From positions 62,001-126,000 of the forward strand of contig NZ_RYDL01000004.1 in NCBI RefSeq assembly GCF_003968755.1: DNA of 64,000 nt, in the 5' to 3' direction. Each line of letters begins with the position of its first letter. The first letter of the stretch is position 1. Positions 49,503-58,076 of the stretch are shown here, one piece after another. The notes beneath the pieces are model-generated. The model ran no database searches. It was not told the DNA's origin and was given only the letters and a program-made list of their open reading frames with translations. The translations under genes were made by a program, and so were the position numbers. This DNA is from Flavobacterium sp. RSP15. Lineage in GTDB: Bacteria > Bacteroidota > Bacteroidia > Flavobacteriales > Flavobacteriaceae.

Positions 49503-50936
49503 GTGAAAATTCTCGACAAATACTTATTAAAAACATTTCTGACTACATTTACCACAGTATTTGTAATTCTATTTTTTATATTTATACTTCAAACCGTTTG
49601 GTTATTCATAGCTGAATTAGCAGGAAAGGATTTAGATTTACTCATGATCATAAAATTCCTTGCATTTTCAATGCCGAGGATTGTGCCTTTAGTACTTCCC
49701 CTTTCGATACTACTGTCCTCTATAATGACATTTGGTAATTTAGCAGAAAATTATGAATTTGCTGCAATGAAATCTTCCGGAATTTCTTTGCAAAGAGCCA
49801 TGAGAAGCTTAACTGTATTTATTGTTTTATTAAGTATAGTAGCCTTTCTGTTTTCGAATAATGTGATTCCTTATGCGGAGTATAAATTTATTAATTTCAG
49901 GAAAAATATTGCCCAGGTAAAACCAGCCTTGGCGATAGCCGAAGGACAATTTAATGATGTTGGTTTTTATAATATTAAGGTAAATAAAAAAACAGGTGAC
50001 AACGGTAACATCCTTACGGGTGTGACTATTCATAAAAAATCAAACGTTGGTGACGGGAGTAAAACAGTCATTAAAGCCCGAGATGGCGAATTAATAAGTA
50101 GTGAACAATCTAGCATTTTACAATTAGTACTAAATGATGGCTTTTACTACGAAGACATAGTTCCAAAAAAATATGAGGATCGCAGTAAAATGCCTTTCAT
50201 CAAAAGTTCGTTTAAAAAACATATTATCAACATTGATTTATCAGAACTTAATAGTGTAGACGTCAATGACGAAAGCGTCGCTAACACTAACACCATGCTT
50301 ACTGTCAATGAATTAAACTATACGTTAGATTCATTAAACAAAAATTTAAAAAATGATATTATTTCATTTTCGGAAAATAGCAATGCCCGAATACGAATTC
50401 CTGACAATACTAAACCAAAGGAGTTCAAAATAGAAAAATCATTTCCTGAAGATATTTTATCCTTGTATACTAGAGAACAACAAATAGAAATTTTAAGAAT
50501 AGCGACCAGTACTATTAGTAGTACCGTGTATTCAATTGATACCTCTAAAACTGAATTAGAAAATAAACAAAAAAATATCAATAAACACTTACTAGCTTTT
50601 TATGATAAATTTGTAATTGTATTTGCGTGTTTTCTAATGTTTTTTATTGGGGCGCCTTTGGGAGCAATTATTAGAAAAGGAGGACTGGGGCTGCCAATTG
50701 TTTTTGCAATTTTAATTTTTATAACCTTTCATTTCATAAATACTTTTGGTAAAAGAATAGCTCAAGAAAACGGAATGTCACCTTTTTTAGGTGCTTGGTT
50801 ATCTTCGATATTGTTATCCCCATTAGCAATTATACTAACTTACAGGGCTACCAATGATATTGGATTGATAAATATGGATGTTATTCTGGCTCCATTTCAA
50901 AAAATATTAAAAAAAATATTTCCATCACAAAATTAA
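49503..50936 (+). CDS. LptF/LptG-family LPS export permease
   Basis: The 477-residue protein begins with GTG (MKILDKYLLKTFLTTF). It has three N-terminal and three C-terminal hydrophobic helices flanking a periplasmic beta-rich domain, the arrangement of LptF/LptG subunits of the LptB2FG ABC transporter that extracts LPS from the inner membrane. Which of the two subunits it is cannot be told with certainty. It follows lolA and precedes ribB by eight bases. Confidence 0.88.
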   Translation: MKILDKYLLKTFLTTFTTVFVILFFIFILQTVWLFIAELAGKDLDLLMIIKFLAFSMPRIVPLVLPLSILLSSIMTFGNLAENYEFAAMKSSGISLQRAMRSLTVFIVLLSIVAFLFSNNVIPYAEYKFINFRKNIAQVKPALAIAEGQFNDVGFYNIKVNKKTGDNGNILTGVTIHKKSNVGDGSKTVIKARDGELISSEQSSILQLVLNDGFYYEDIVPKKYEDRSKMPFIKSSFKKHIINIDLSELNSVDVNDESVANTNTMLTVNELNYTLDSLNKNLKNDIISFSENSNARIRIPDNTKPKEFKIEKSFPEDILSLYTREQQIEILRIATSTISSTVYSIDTSKTELENKQKNINKHLLAFYDKFVIVFACFLMFFIGAPLGAIIRKGGLGLPIVFAILIFITFHFINTFGKRIAQENGMSPFLGAWLSSILLSPLAIILTYRATNDIGLINMDVILAPFQKILKKIFPSQN

Positions 50937-50944
50937 CAAAACGA

Positions 50945-52078
50945 ATGACTACAAATAATATACAACTCAACACAATTGAAGAAGCGATAGAAGCTATTCG
51001 TCAGGGAAAAATTATTATCGTAGTAGATGATGAAGATCGTGAAAATGAAGGTGATTTTTTAGCAGCAGCCGAGAAAGTAACACCTGAAATGATTAATTTC
51101 ATGGCCACACACGGCCGAGGACTCATTTGCGCGCCATTAACAGAAAGCCGCTGCAAAGAGCTAGGTCTTCATGTAATGGTAAGTAATAACACCGACCCGA
51201 TGGAAACTGCTTTTACTGTTTCGGTTGATTTAAGAGGAAACGGAGTGACCACCGGAATATCAGCAGCAGATAGAGCAAAAACAGTTTTATCTTTAGCCAA
51301 TTCTGATACCAAACCACATGATTTAGCAAGACCCGGGCACATCTTCCCATTGATTGCCAAACAAGGAGGCGTACTAAGAAGAACTGGTCATACGGAAGCC
51401 GCCATTGATTTTGCCAGATTAGCGGGTTTTAAATCCGCTGGAGTAATTGTAGAGATTATGAACGAAGATGGGACTATGGCTCGATTGCCTCAATTGGTAA
51501 AAGTAGCTAAGAAATTCGATCTAAAATTAGTTTCCATTGAAGCTCTTGTAGCTTATAGAATGCAGCACGACAGCCTAATTATCAAGAAAGATGATTTTGA
51601 TATACAAACTCGTTTCGGTACTTTTCGTTTAAGAGCATACCAACAAACGACAAACAAACAAATCCATATTGCATTGACAAAAGGGACTTGGAATTTAGGG
51701 GACCCAATTTTAACCAGAATACACTCTTCACAAGTCAATAATGATCTGTTAGGAACTTTGACTGATAATGCAGACCAACAACTTGATGACATGTTTAAAG
51801 TAATTAACGAACATGGTAAGGGAGCTGTTGTGTTTATCAATCAAGATATGCAATCTGTTAATTTATTGAATCGCCTTGGAGAGCTTAAAATTTTACAGGC
51901 TGAAGGAAAAATAAAAGCCCCAAAAATTAAAATTGATAGTAAAGATTTTGGAATCGGAGCGCAGATACTTCATGATATAGATATTTCAAAAATCCGATTA
52001 GTATCAAATACAGCGCAAGGAAAACGAGTAGGCATGATAGGTTACGGACTAGAAATAACAGAATACGTCAGTTATTAA
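50945..52078 (+). CDS. ribB: 3,4-dihydroxy-2-butanone-4-phosphate synthase with degenerate GTP cyclohydrolase II domain
   Basis: The 377-residue protein has an intact RibB half (residues 1-210) with the acidic loop [11 protein letters not shown] and [14 protein letters not shown], making the four-carbon unit of riboflavin from ribulose-5-P. The C-terminal RibA-like half has lost the zinc-site cysteines: the usual HSECLTGDxxxSxRCDC region reads [16 protein letters not shown] (about residues 260-276). The later catalytic GRGIGL segment reads [10 protein letters not shown] separate functional RibA is therefore needed elsewhere. It closes the ftsK-lolA-lptF/G transcript. Confidence 0.92.
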   Translation: MTTNNIQLNTIEEAIEAIRQGKIIIVVDDEDRENEGDFLAAAEKVTPEMINFMATHGRGLICAPLTESRCKELGLHVMVSNNTDPMETAFTVSVDLRGNGVTTGISAADRAKTVLSLANSDTKPHDLARPGHIFPLIAKQGGVLRRTGHTEAAIDFARLAGFKSAGVIVEIMNEDGTMARLPQLVKVAKKFDLKLVSIEALVAYRMQHDSLIIKKDDFDIQTRFGTFRLRAYQQTTNKQIHIALTKGTWNLGDPILTRIHSSQVNNDLLGTLTDNADQQLDDMFKVINEHGKGAVVFINQDMQSVNLLNRLGELKILQAEGKIKAPKIKIDSKDFGIGAQILHDIDISKIRLVSNTAQGKRVGMIGYGLEITEYVSY

Positions 52079-52182
52079 AAGAAATTAATTTATTTTAATA
52101 AATAAATTAAGTGGTAAAGCAAAGAAAATGAAACAATTAAAAATAAGTATATCTAATAGACCTTATTTTTTAAAAAATAGAT

Positions 52183-52212
52183 TTGTATAACCAAAAAAGG
52201 TTCTTATATTTG
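52183..52212 (+). promoter_or_regulatory. tRNA-Ser promoter (TTG-N19-TATATTTG)
   Basis: TTG at 52183-52185 and tatatttg at 52205-52212 fit the Bacteroidota pattern with a 19-base spacer. The mature tRNA begins 33 bases downstream. Confidence 0.7.
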
Positions 52213-52244
52213 CACTCGCAATCAAACATTGAAAGCATTTTATT

Positions 52245-52332
52245 GGAGAAATGGCAGAGCGGTCGAATGCGGCAGTCTTGAAAACTGTTGACTGTTACAG
52301 GTCCGGGGGTTCGAATCCCTCTTTCTCCGCCA
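52245..52332 (+). tRNA. tRNA-Ser(UGA), CCA encoded
   Basis: The acceptor stem GGAGAAA/TTTCTCC, discriminator G and encoded CCA (52330-52332) are present. The anticodon stem gcagt/actgt encloses the loop cttgaaa with anticodon TGA at 52279-52281. The 88-base length with a long variable arm is that of a class II serine tRNA. Its 3' half (ttcgaatccctctttctcc) is a typical attachment site for the adjacent tyrosine recombinase. Confidence 0.96.
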
Positions 52333-52352
52333 GTAGGAATACAAAACGAAGC

Positions 52353-52389
52353 AAACCCCTCTAAATCTTATGATTTAGAGGGGTTTTTT
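52353..52389 (+). terminator. Terminator of tRNA-Ser
   Basis: The 14-base arms 52353-52366 and 52373-52386 pair around a 6-base loop, ending in six T. It lies 20 bases after the CCA. Confidence 0.88.
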
Positions 52390-52436
52390 CATTTACGGTA
52401 AATCAAATTATTCATTAAATCTCAAAACTTAGGTGT

Positions 52437-52488
52437 CTTTTGAGGTGTCACTGAAATTATATTTTTCAAGTGACACCTATCTCAAAAG
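52437..52488. repeat. Imperfect inverted repeat upstream of the integrase
   Basis: The arm cttttgaggtgtcact (52437-52452) and the complement of agtgacacctatctcaaaag (52469-52488) match except for four extra bases. The element ctcaaaa[c/g]tt also occurs directly at 52421 and 52481. Its position between the tRNA and the integrase suits recombinase arm-type sites or an operator (inference). Confidence 0.55.
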
Positions 52489-52590
52489 TTACCAGTTCAA
52501 CATTTGTTCAAATACCTTTTCACTATTTGAACATCTTGTTTGGAAGTATTACAAAGTTTAAATTTAATAATAACTAAAAGGTCACCAACC

Positions 52591-53838
52591 ATGAACACAG
52601 CCGTATCCGTTCTCTTTTATATAAAGCGATCAAAAGTCAATAATGATGGCATCTGCCCTATTTATGTACGTGTCACAGTACAATCTAAACGATTTGAATT
52701 TAGTAGCAACAAATTTGTTAATCCTGAGAAATGGTCAAATGAAGGATCTAAAGTGAAAGGAAACAATGAAGAGACTCGTTCAATAAACAGTCACCTTGAA
52801 TATTTAAAATCTAAAATTTTAGAAGCTGAGAAAAAATTATACAAAAAGGATATTATTATAACTTCTGAAAATCTAAAGAATGAAATTTTTGATCTCCAAG
52901 ACAGCCAAAGAATGCTTATCCCTATCTTCAAGGATCACAACAACAAAATAAAAGAATTAGTGGGCAAAGAATACGCCCCGGGAACATTAGAACGCTACAA
53001 CACCTCTCTAAAGCATACTATCGACTTCCTGCAATGGAAATACAAAGTATCAGATATAGACATTAACAAAATAGATCATGCGTTTATTACCGATTATGAA
53101 TTCTACTTGAGAAGCGTTCGCAATTGCGCCAACAATACGGCCGTAAAATACATCAAGAACTTCAACAAAATAATCAAGATTTGCCTGGCCAACCATTGGA
53201 TAGAAAGAAACCCGTTTGCCAACTACAAATCGAAAGTCAAAGAAGTAGAAAGAGTCTATCTATCTGAAGACGAAATCCAAAATATACTCAACAAAGATTT
53301 CAAAACAGAACGATTATCGCTAGTGCGCGATATCTTCCTTTTCAGCTGTTTCACAGGCTTAGCCTACATTGATGTCAAAAACCTAACAAAGTCGCATATA
53401 AGCCTTGGAATCGACGGAGAGAAATGGATATTCACCCACCGCCAGAAAACAGAATCCGCTTCAAAAATTCCAATCCTTCCAATTACACAAATGATTATTG
53501 ATAAATATGAGGACCATCCGGAATGCAACAACCAAAACAAACTACTTCCTATTTTGAGCAATCAAAAAATGAATGCCTATTTAAAAGAAATAGCGGGTGT
53601 TTGTGAAATCGAAAAAGAATTAACTTTCCATATTGCTCGTCATACTTTTGCGACGACTGTAACACTCACAAATGGTGTTCCAATAGAAAGCGTGAGCAAA
53701 ATGTTAGGACATAAAAATATCAGAACTACACAGCACTATGCTAAGATATTGGATAAAAAAGTGAGTGAAGATATGATGGTTTTACGAAACAAAATGTCAA
53801 ACTGCAACAATGATAAAATTATCAAAAATGCCAATTAG
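52591..53838 (+). CDS. Tyrosine recombinase/integrase next to tRNA-Ser
   Basis: The start is at ATG 52591 (415 residues). It has a Bacteroidota-type arm-binding N-terminus, a SAM-like core-binding domain (about 110-215) and a catalytic domain. The catalytic HIARH (His347, Arg350), LGHKN (His374) and Tyr383 are present. The first catalytic arginine is replaced: TGLAYID has Ala258 where most relatives have Arg. The CTnDOT integrase also lacks that arginine. The gene reads away from tRNA-Ser, its likely integration target. Confidence 0.9.
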   Translation: MNTAVSVLFYIKRSKVNNDGICPIYVRVTVQSKRFEFSSNKFVNPEKWSNEGSKVKGNNEETRSINSHLEYLKSKILEAEKKLYKKDIIITSENLKNEIFDLQDSQRMLIPIFKDHNNKIKELVGKEYAPGTLERYNTSLKHTIDFLQWKYKVSDIDINKIDHAFITDYEFYLRSVRNCANNTAVKYIKNFNKIIKICLANHWIERNPFANYKSKVKEVERVYLSEDEIQNILNKDFKTERLSLVRDIFLFSCFTGLAYIDVKNLTKSHISLGIDGEKWIFTHRQKTESASKIPILPITQMIIDKYEDHPECNNQNKLLPILSNQKMNAYLKEIAGVCEIEKELTFHIARHTFATTVTLTNGVPIESVSKMLGHKNIRTTQHYAKILDKKVSEDMMVLRNKMSNCNNDKIIKNAN

Positions 53839-53960
53839 AATTTCTACTTTCCTAATATAGCACATAATGAGTTTAGAATCGATAGTTCAAGTCAGGTAAT
53901 TTGTAGTACATTTATCTTAGTCTGGAAATTTTTTCAAAAGAACATTTTAAATCTTATAAC

Positions 53961-54203
53961 ATGCTAACAAAAATAATTGAATCACTAAAATTTCTTTTAT
54001 TGGAATATCGTTTTTATTTCTGCAGTATTGCATTGTTATTGGCTCTCTTGATTTATAGTTATAATAAAACTTTGTCTTTGGAAAAAGAGCTCCGATTGAA
54101 TCAAACCACGTTCGAAAGAAGGCAAAAGACATATGATGAAAAAGCAAAACAACAGCGAGAAAAACTCGAGCGTATGATAAAAGAGATCAAATCAGAAAAA
54201 TAA
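53961..54203 (+). CDS. Small membrane-anchored coiled-coil protein
   Basis: The 80-residue protein has one hydrophobic helix (residues 17-35, YFCSIALLLALLIYSY) followed by a charged Glu/Lys/Arg/Gln coiled coil to the end. I recognise no family. It lies between the integrase and the first cassette-type repeat and is the only plus-strand gene on that side, so it may belong to the integrated element rather than to the cassette array. Coding support is moderate: good start, no overlap, sensible composition. Confidence 0.55.
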   Translation: MLTKIIESLKFLLLEYRFYFCSIALLLALLIYSYNKTLSLEKELRLNQTTFERRQKTYDEKAKQQREKLERMIKEIKSEK

Positions 54204-54220
54204 AACTTATAAGCAGTTCC

Positions 54221-54285
54221 GTTCAACACACGCTTCATTGTTGGCTTTTCAAGCCCAACGAAGCCTTATCTGTTGTAGGCAGTGC
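54221..54285 (-). repeat. attC-like site A, after the hydrolase gene
   Basis: Read on the minus strand this 65-base element begins with R''-like GCCTACAAC just after the hydrolase stop and ends with GTTGAAC, which fits the GTTRRRY core. Inner arms (cttcgttgggctt against aagccaacaatgaag) form a second stem with a small bulge. It shares the segments AACAGA, TTCGTTG and GTGTTG-ACGGAA with site B. It closes the array on the integrase side. Confidence 0.6.
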
Positions 54286-54286
54286 T

Positions 54287-55186
54287 TTATTTTGATACTT
54301 TAGACTTCTTAATATTCAAAGCTTTCTGTTTTATCCATTGAATTGAAATATCAACAGTTTCTGTAATATCGCCGGAAGAAGTATTGTGACCTAATGTTGA
54401 AAACAAAGTATATTCGAAAGGTTTACCTTGAACTTTGAATGTATTTAGTTGCTCTATACATAACTTTACTGGAATTTGGATATCTTTCTCGCCAAAAAGC
54501 CAAAGTCCTGGAATTGAAAGAGTATTCAGAGAAATTTTTGGGTCAGTCGCAACGAATTGATACCTGTCTGGGTCATTTTTAGTATGTTCACGAGCATCTG
54601 ATTCTGTATGATTTTCCCAAAAATTATTGTTGCCGTTAGTATAAAACTGAAATCGAAGTTGTTCTAGAGTTGTAATTGTAGGGCAACTAAATAAAACCAT
54701 AAATTCTATTTGTGGATTTTTGCATGCAGCAATTGGGATTATCCATCCTGCTTGACTGAAGCCAACTAATCCAATTGGTATTTTTTTATCTTTCAAATAG
54801 GTTCGAAATGTGTTTACTGCTGAACTTGCATCGTGAGATAATAAATTAAGATTAATAGTGTCAATATTATTAGTACCAACAGATGGCCCTACATATACAC
54901 CGCCCGATTCCCCAACTCCTCGTTTATCATATGTCAATACAGCAATACCTTCTTTGGCAAGACGTATTGCGAAGTCCATTTCTCTTTTTACAGGATCAGA
55001 CCCGTGAACAATTACAACTGCTGCAACTGTCTTTTTAGGCGTTAAAATTGAGCCTGCAAGAGTGACTCCCTGGCTTTCAAATTTTACATCTTGAATGGTA
55101 AAGTCAGCCGATTGACAAAATACAATTTCTGGTAAAGTTATTAATAATAACCAAAGAAATAAGTTAGAAAAAAAGCTAATGTTCAT
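54287..55186 (-). CDS. Exported alpha/beta hydrolase
   Basis: The 299-residue protein has a signal peptide (LFLWLLLITLPEIVFCQ). It carries the alpha/beta-hydrolase triad: oxyanion region VVIVHGSDP, nucleophile GFSQAGW (Ser near residue 157), acid in FGEKDIQIP and histidine in LGHNTS. It resembles prolyl-oligopeptidase or dienelactone-type hydrolases acting in the periplasm. The substrate is unknown. It is the last cassette of the array, and its 5' boundary (gttgtaggcaatgcta) matches its 3' boundary (gttgtaggcagtgctt). It is the one cassette without an obvious defence theme. Confidence 0.85.
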   Translation of the reverse strand: MNISFFSNLFLWLLLITLPEIVFCQSADFTIQDVKFESQGVTLAGSILTPKKTVAAVVIVHGSDPVKREMDFAIRLAKEGIAVLTYDKRGVGESGGVYVGPSVGTNNIDTINLNLLSHDASSAVNTFRTYLKDKKIPIGLVGFSQAGWIIPIAACKNPQIEFMVLFSCPTITTLEQLRFQFYTNGNNNFWENHTESDAREHTKNDPDRYQFVATDPKISLNTLSIPGLWLFGEKDIQIPVKLCIEQLNTFKVQGKPFEYTLFSTLGHNTSSGDITETVDISIQWIKQKALNIKKSKVSK

Positions 55187-55243
55187 TTTGGTTTAATATA
55201 AAAAAATGTTTTGAATGGTCTGCGTTAGCATTGCCTACAACGT

Positions 55244-55349
55244 CAATTCGTCTAAAAACCCTCAAACGAACTTTATTTGGTTAATTAGTTAGTAAATATA
55301 TAGGATTTAAACTATAATTAAACTGCTTTTTAAAACTACCTCCGCTTCC
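55244..55349 (-). repeat. Gene-less segment between two attC-like cores
   Basis: On the minus strand this stretch lies between GTTGGAC (end of site B) and ACGTTGTAGGC (start of the hydrolase cassette). It has no open frame but carries the small palindrome TTCGT...ACGAA (near 55247-55272). It may be a decayed mini-cassette or an extended site. Confidence 0.4.
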
Positions 55350-55412
55350 GTCCAACACGAGTTTAATTGTTTGCGCTACGCACGCAACGAACCCTTCTGT
55401 TATCGGTTGCCC
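55350..55412 (-). repeat. attC-like site B, after the OLD-type ATPase gene
   Basis: This 63-base imperfect palindrome on the minus strand runs from CCGATAAC just after the stop to GTTGGAC, which fits GTTRRRY. The inner stem is gggttcgttgcgtgc against gcgcaaacaattaaact. The layout and several segments match site A. Confidence 0.6.
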
Positions 55413-55415
55413 TTT

Positions 55416-57026
55416 TTATTCTCTATTAAATATACAATTTTCTAATTCTTTAAAGACTTCCATATCTTGGGTAATATATTCAGATAAAGTCAGTTTAAAA
55501 CTTTCTGCACTAATACTTGCGCTAATTCCACAAAAATTTCTAACGCGATTTATTTCATCTTTAATGTTGTTGTCATTAATGTTAGTAACAAACTTATCAT
55601 ATTCAATTTCATTAAAAGTTAAGTTGTTTGCACTGCAAAAGGCAATTAGTACTTCTTTATCAAATAAATAATTTTCAATTTCCCAACGCTTCATAATTCT
55701 GAAATGCTTAGGATTAGTTTTGAGATATATTTGTCTATCGTTTTCGTCATTTTGCCTGCCTGAAGAAACGTCTCTGTCTTTAAATACAAAAATTTCAATT
55801 TCTGAAAAGACTTTTGTTAAAATTGCAAGAGCTATTTCACTTCTTTGGTCAAGTTCTGTATTTCCACCACTTGAAATAAATAATGTGTCATGATACTTTT
55901 CACCGTAAATGTTATTAAAAACTTTTGCATCAAATCCCTTTTCAAGTCCATTAACACCTGGCCTGTCTTTGCCTTCACAATAAACAATTCTTCTTGGGCT
56001 TACCAACCCAGTTAAGTCGTCTAATGCAGTTTCAAAAATTTCCTTCCATTTTGAAAGTGATTTTTTTATTGGAACAAGAGTTTGTTGAGTTGATGCCCAA
56101 TTAATTTCTTTTTGAAATTGAATAATTTGACATTCGTCTTTCAAATCTTCTTGCAAGGCTCTTAAAAATCCTATACTGTGTGTTGCAACCCAAATTTGAC
56201 AATTTGGCCCAACAAGTTTATTTATTTCTAATAGGAGTTTTTTTTGAATTGAGGTATTTATATGAAGTTCGGGTTCATCTATTAGAAATATTGTTTCATT
56301 GTATTCTTCTTGTCTTAAATACAAATCAAGTAAAATATCAACAACTTCTTTTTCGCCAGATGATAGAACATTGAATTCAAATTCTTTTGGATGGTCACTT
56401 TTTAGAAAAAACATTGTCCCTTCATTGGCTTCTATGTTTCCTATACTCATTATTTCTAAATCAAGACAATTCTTAAGTGAGCTGTTTAGGTCTCCAATTA
56501 TTTTTGCTTTAGCTTGACTTGGCGTACAGTCTTGTTCGTGAAGATATTTATTAAACTTTATGTAAAGTCTCCTATAATTTTCCTCCATTTTATCATCTAA
56601 ATCGGTAGAGGTCGTCGCTCCATAATTATTTAGACGAATTTCTGAAGTTGCTTTAGATTGAGTAACCTTTAAATTACTGTTATATCTATATGGACTTCTA
56701 AAAGAAAAAATGGTGTTTTCCTTTCCTGTTTTTGTTCTTTGTTCTTTTAATTGTTGAAAGTTGCTTGCATCTAAGTCTATGATTATATTTTGATAATTGA
56801 AATTAGGGGTTTGTGTCATTGAATGATAGTTATGGTCTTTACCTCCTTTATTTCCAATTGCACCATATGCATTATTATGAAATAACATTCCATCAAGTAC
56901 ACTACTTTTACCGCAACCATTAGGTCCAACCAATGCAATAATTCTTTTAGGCTCATTACCTAAGTCAATTGTCAAATCGTGAAACCTTTTGTAACCATTC
57001 TTTAATTGTATTTTCTTAATTCTCAT
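55416..57026 (-). CDS. OLD-type AAA ATPase with C-terminal TOPRIM-like domain
   Basis: The 536-residue protein has an ABC/SMC-like ATPase: Walker A GPNGCGKSS (about residues 34-42), signature LSSGEKEVVDILL, Walker B TIFLIDEPELHI and H-loop ATHSIGF. It then has a TOPRIM-like region with the acidic residues of VYCEGKDR (near residue 350) and VFKDRD (near 416). This is the plan of OLD-family nucleases and of Gabija GajA-like defence proteins; the C-terminal part also resembles DUF4435. No partner helicase gene is adjacent, so it may act alone. The cassette ends match at 12/15 bases. Confidence 0.82.
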   Translation of the reverse strand: MRIKKIQLKNGYKRFHDLTIDLGNEPKRIIALVGPNGCGKSSVLDGMLFHNNAYGAIGNKGGKDHNYHSMTQTPNFNYQNIIIDLDASNFQQLKEQRTKTGKENTIFSFRSPYRYNSNLKVTQSKATSEIRLNNYGATTSTDLDDKMEENYRRLYIKFNKYLHEQDCTPSQAKAKIIGDLNSSLKNCLDLEIMSIGNIEANEGTMFFLKSDHPKEFEFNVLSSGEKEVVDILLDLYLRQEEYNETIFLIDEPELHINTSIQKKLLLEINKLVGPNCQIWVATHSIGFLRALQEDLKDECQIIQFQKEINWASTQQTLVPIKKSLSKWKEIFETALDDLTGLVSPRRIVYCEGKDRPGVNGLEKGFDAKVFNNIYGEKYHDTLFISSGGNTELDQRSEIALAILTKVFSEIEIFVFKDRDVSSGRQNDENDRQIYLKTNPKHFRIMKRWEIENYLFDKEVLIAFCSANNLTFNEIEYDKFVTNINDNNIKDEINRVRNFCGISASISAESFKLTLSEYITQDMEVFKELENCIFNRE

Positions 57027-57061
57027 TGTCAGTTTATTTGTTTACTTGGTCGGTTAGGGTT

Positions 57062-57200
57062 GCCGATAACGTTCTGCTATTAGGCGGTGTAGCGGTGTTA
57101 AAATTCACTATTTTGAAGGTTTGCCTATTTTCTTCAAATTCAAAATCATTTTCAAATTAAGCAAAAACCCCAAATCCTTTCTAGCAGGTCTTACCAGCCG
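57062..57200 (-). repeat. attC-like site C, after the AbiJ-like gene
   Basis: On the minus strand ctgctagaaagg is followed by a long AT-rich interior and its partner cctaatagcag, then ACGTTATCGGC. The ACGTT boundary matches the other sites, but the left end does not pair with the upstream boundary of the AbiJ-like gene. Confidence 0.45.
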
Positions 57201-57211
57201 TATTTTCTTTG

Positions 57212-58039
57212 TCAGAATGGTAAGTCATCTTTTTCCGTTTTTGCTACGCCAAGTTTTTTTCCTAAATATGTCGCAATGGCCGCAGTAACTTCAACGACTA
57301 ATTCTGCTTCTAAATATTCAGGTGCTTGCCCTTCTCTTAAATGTCTGCCTTGTTCTGAAGTGAAACCCCAAATTTTAGTTACTGCTTGGTCAAGTGGAGT
57401 TGGGATTATTCTAGGGAATTTTTTCATTAAGTCTCCAAGAGTTGATTTAGAGTCTCCGGTAACCTCTCTTGTCACACACTCTAAACAAGCAAGTGAATGT
57501 TGAATTGCTCCAGTTATGTCAGGTATTGGTCTTCTTGACAAGTCATTAAGTGCTTCTCTTATTTCTGTCTTGGCTGTTTCTAGTTTTGCTGCTTCCAAAA
57601 CAGAAACAACAGTCTTAACTGCTGTTTCAAAAACTTCATCCCCACGAGTTTCTATAAGTCCATTTTCAATTTTCCATCCAATTCCATTTGAAATGAAGTA
57701 TTCATTTATTTCGTTTGTAAAGATTTCTCTTTCTTGTGGGTTTAGTTTTTGAATTATTGTTTCAACAATGTCATAAACTAGATACCAATCACAAGATTCT
57801 AAATGTTCTCCAACTTCGTAATCTATATTCGGAAATTCAGACCAATTATTATGATCTGGAGGAATTCTTAAAACCCTAGTGGTTATTGCACGAAGGTCAG
57901 AAGGATTTTTATTTAAATCGTAATAAGCCATTTTGATATATCCGCGAAGAACTTCTGGTGCGTCCTCGCGAATGGTAATCTCTTTTTCCTTTAATGCAAA
58001 AAGACCTTGTCGTTTTGAAAATCTTTCTATGTTTGTCAT
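57212..58039 (-). CDS. AbiJ-like abortive infection family protein
   Basis: The 275-residue soluble protein has an N-terminal part (RFSKRQGL, LRGYIKMAYYDLNKN) resembling AbiJ_NTD4-type domains. A C-terminal helical part (residues ~150-260: AIQHSLACLECVTREVTGD, SEQGRHLREGQAPEYLEAELVVE) resembles the AbiJ/HEPN region of abortive infection proteins. I do not see a perfect R-x4-H motif, so nuclease activity is uncertain. Upstream, a membrane-protein gene is separated by only 37 bases, so the two may form a unit. The call rests on family recognition. Confidence 0.7.
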   Translation of the reverse strand: MTNIERFSKRQGLFALKEKEITIREDAPEVLRGYIKMAYYDLNKNPSDLRAITTRVLRIPPDHNNWSEFPNIDYEVGEHLESCDWYLVYDIVETIIQKLNPQEREIFTNEINEYFISNGIGWKIENGLIETRGDEVFETAVKTVVSVLEAAKLETAKTEIREALNDLSRRPIPDITGAIQHSLACLECVTREVTGDSKSTLGDLMKKFPRIIPTPLDQAVTKIWGFTSEQGRHLREGQAPEYLEAELVVEVTAAIATYLGKKLGVAKTEKDDLPF

Positions 58040-58049
58040 TGTCGTTTTC

Positions 58050-58070
58050 GTCAGTTAATATAGCTGTTAC
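58050..58070 (-). repeat. Possible eroded attC remnant between the membrane-protein and AbiJ-like genes
   Basis: On the minus strand ctggcggtaacagc follows the stop of the membrane-protein gene in the place where an R'' is expected. The rest of a palindrome is missing. It may be the remnant of a site deleted when two cassettes fused. Confidence 0.3.
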
Positions 58071-58076
58071 CGCCAG

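Noticed and set aside
52591..53838. Integrase as the integron integrase (IntI) of the cassette array
   Set aside because: It has a Bacteroidota arm-binding/SAM-like layout of 415 residues, sits next to a tRNA, and lies at the 3' end of the array. IntI genes are about 330 residues and divergent from the first cassette.
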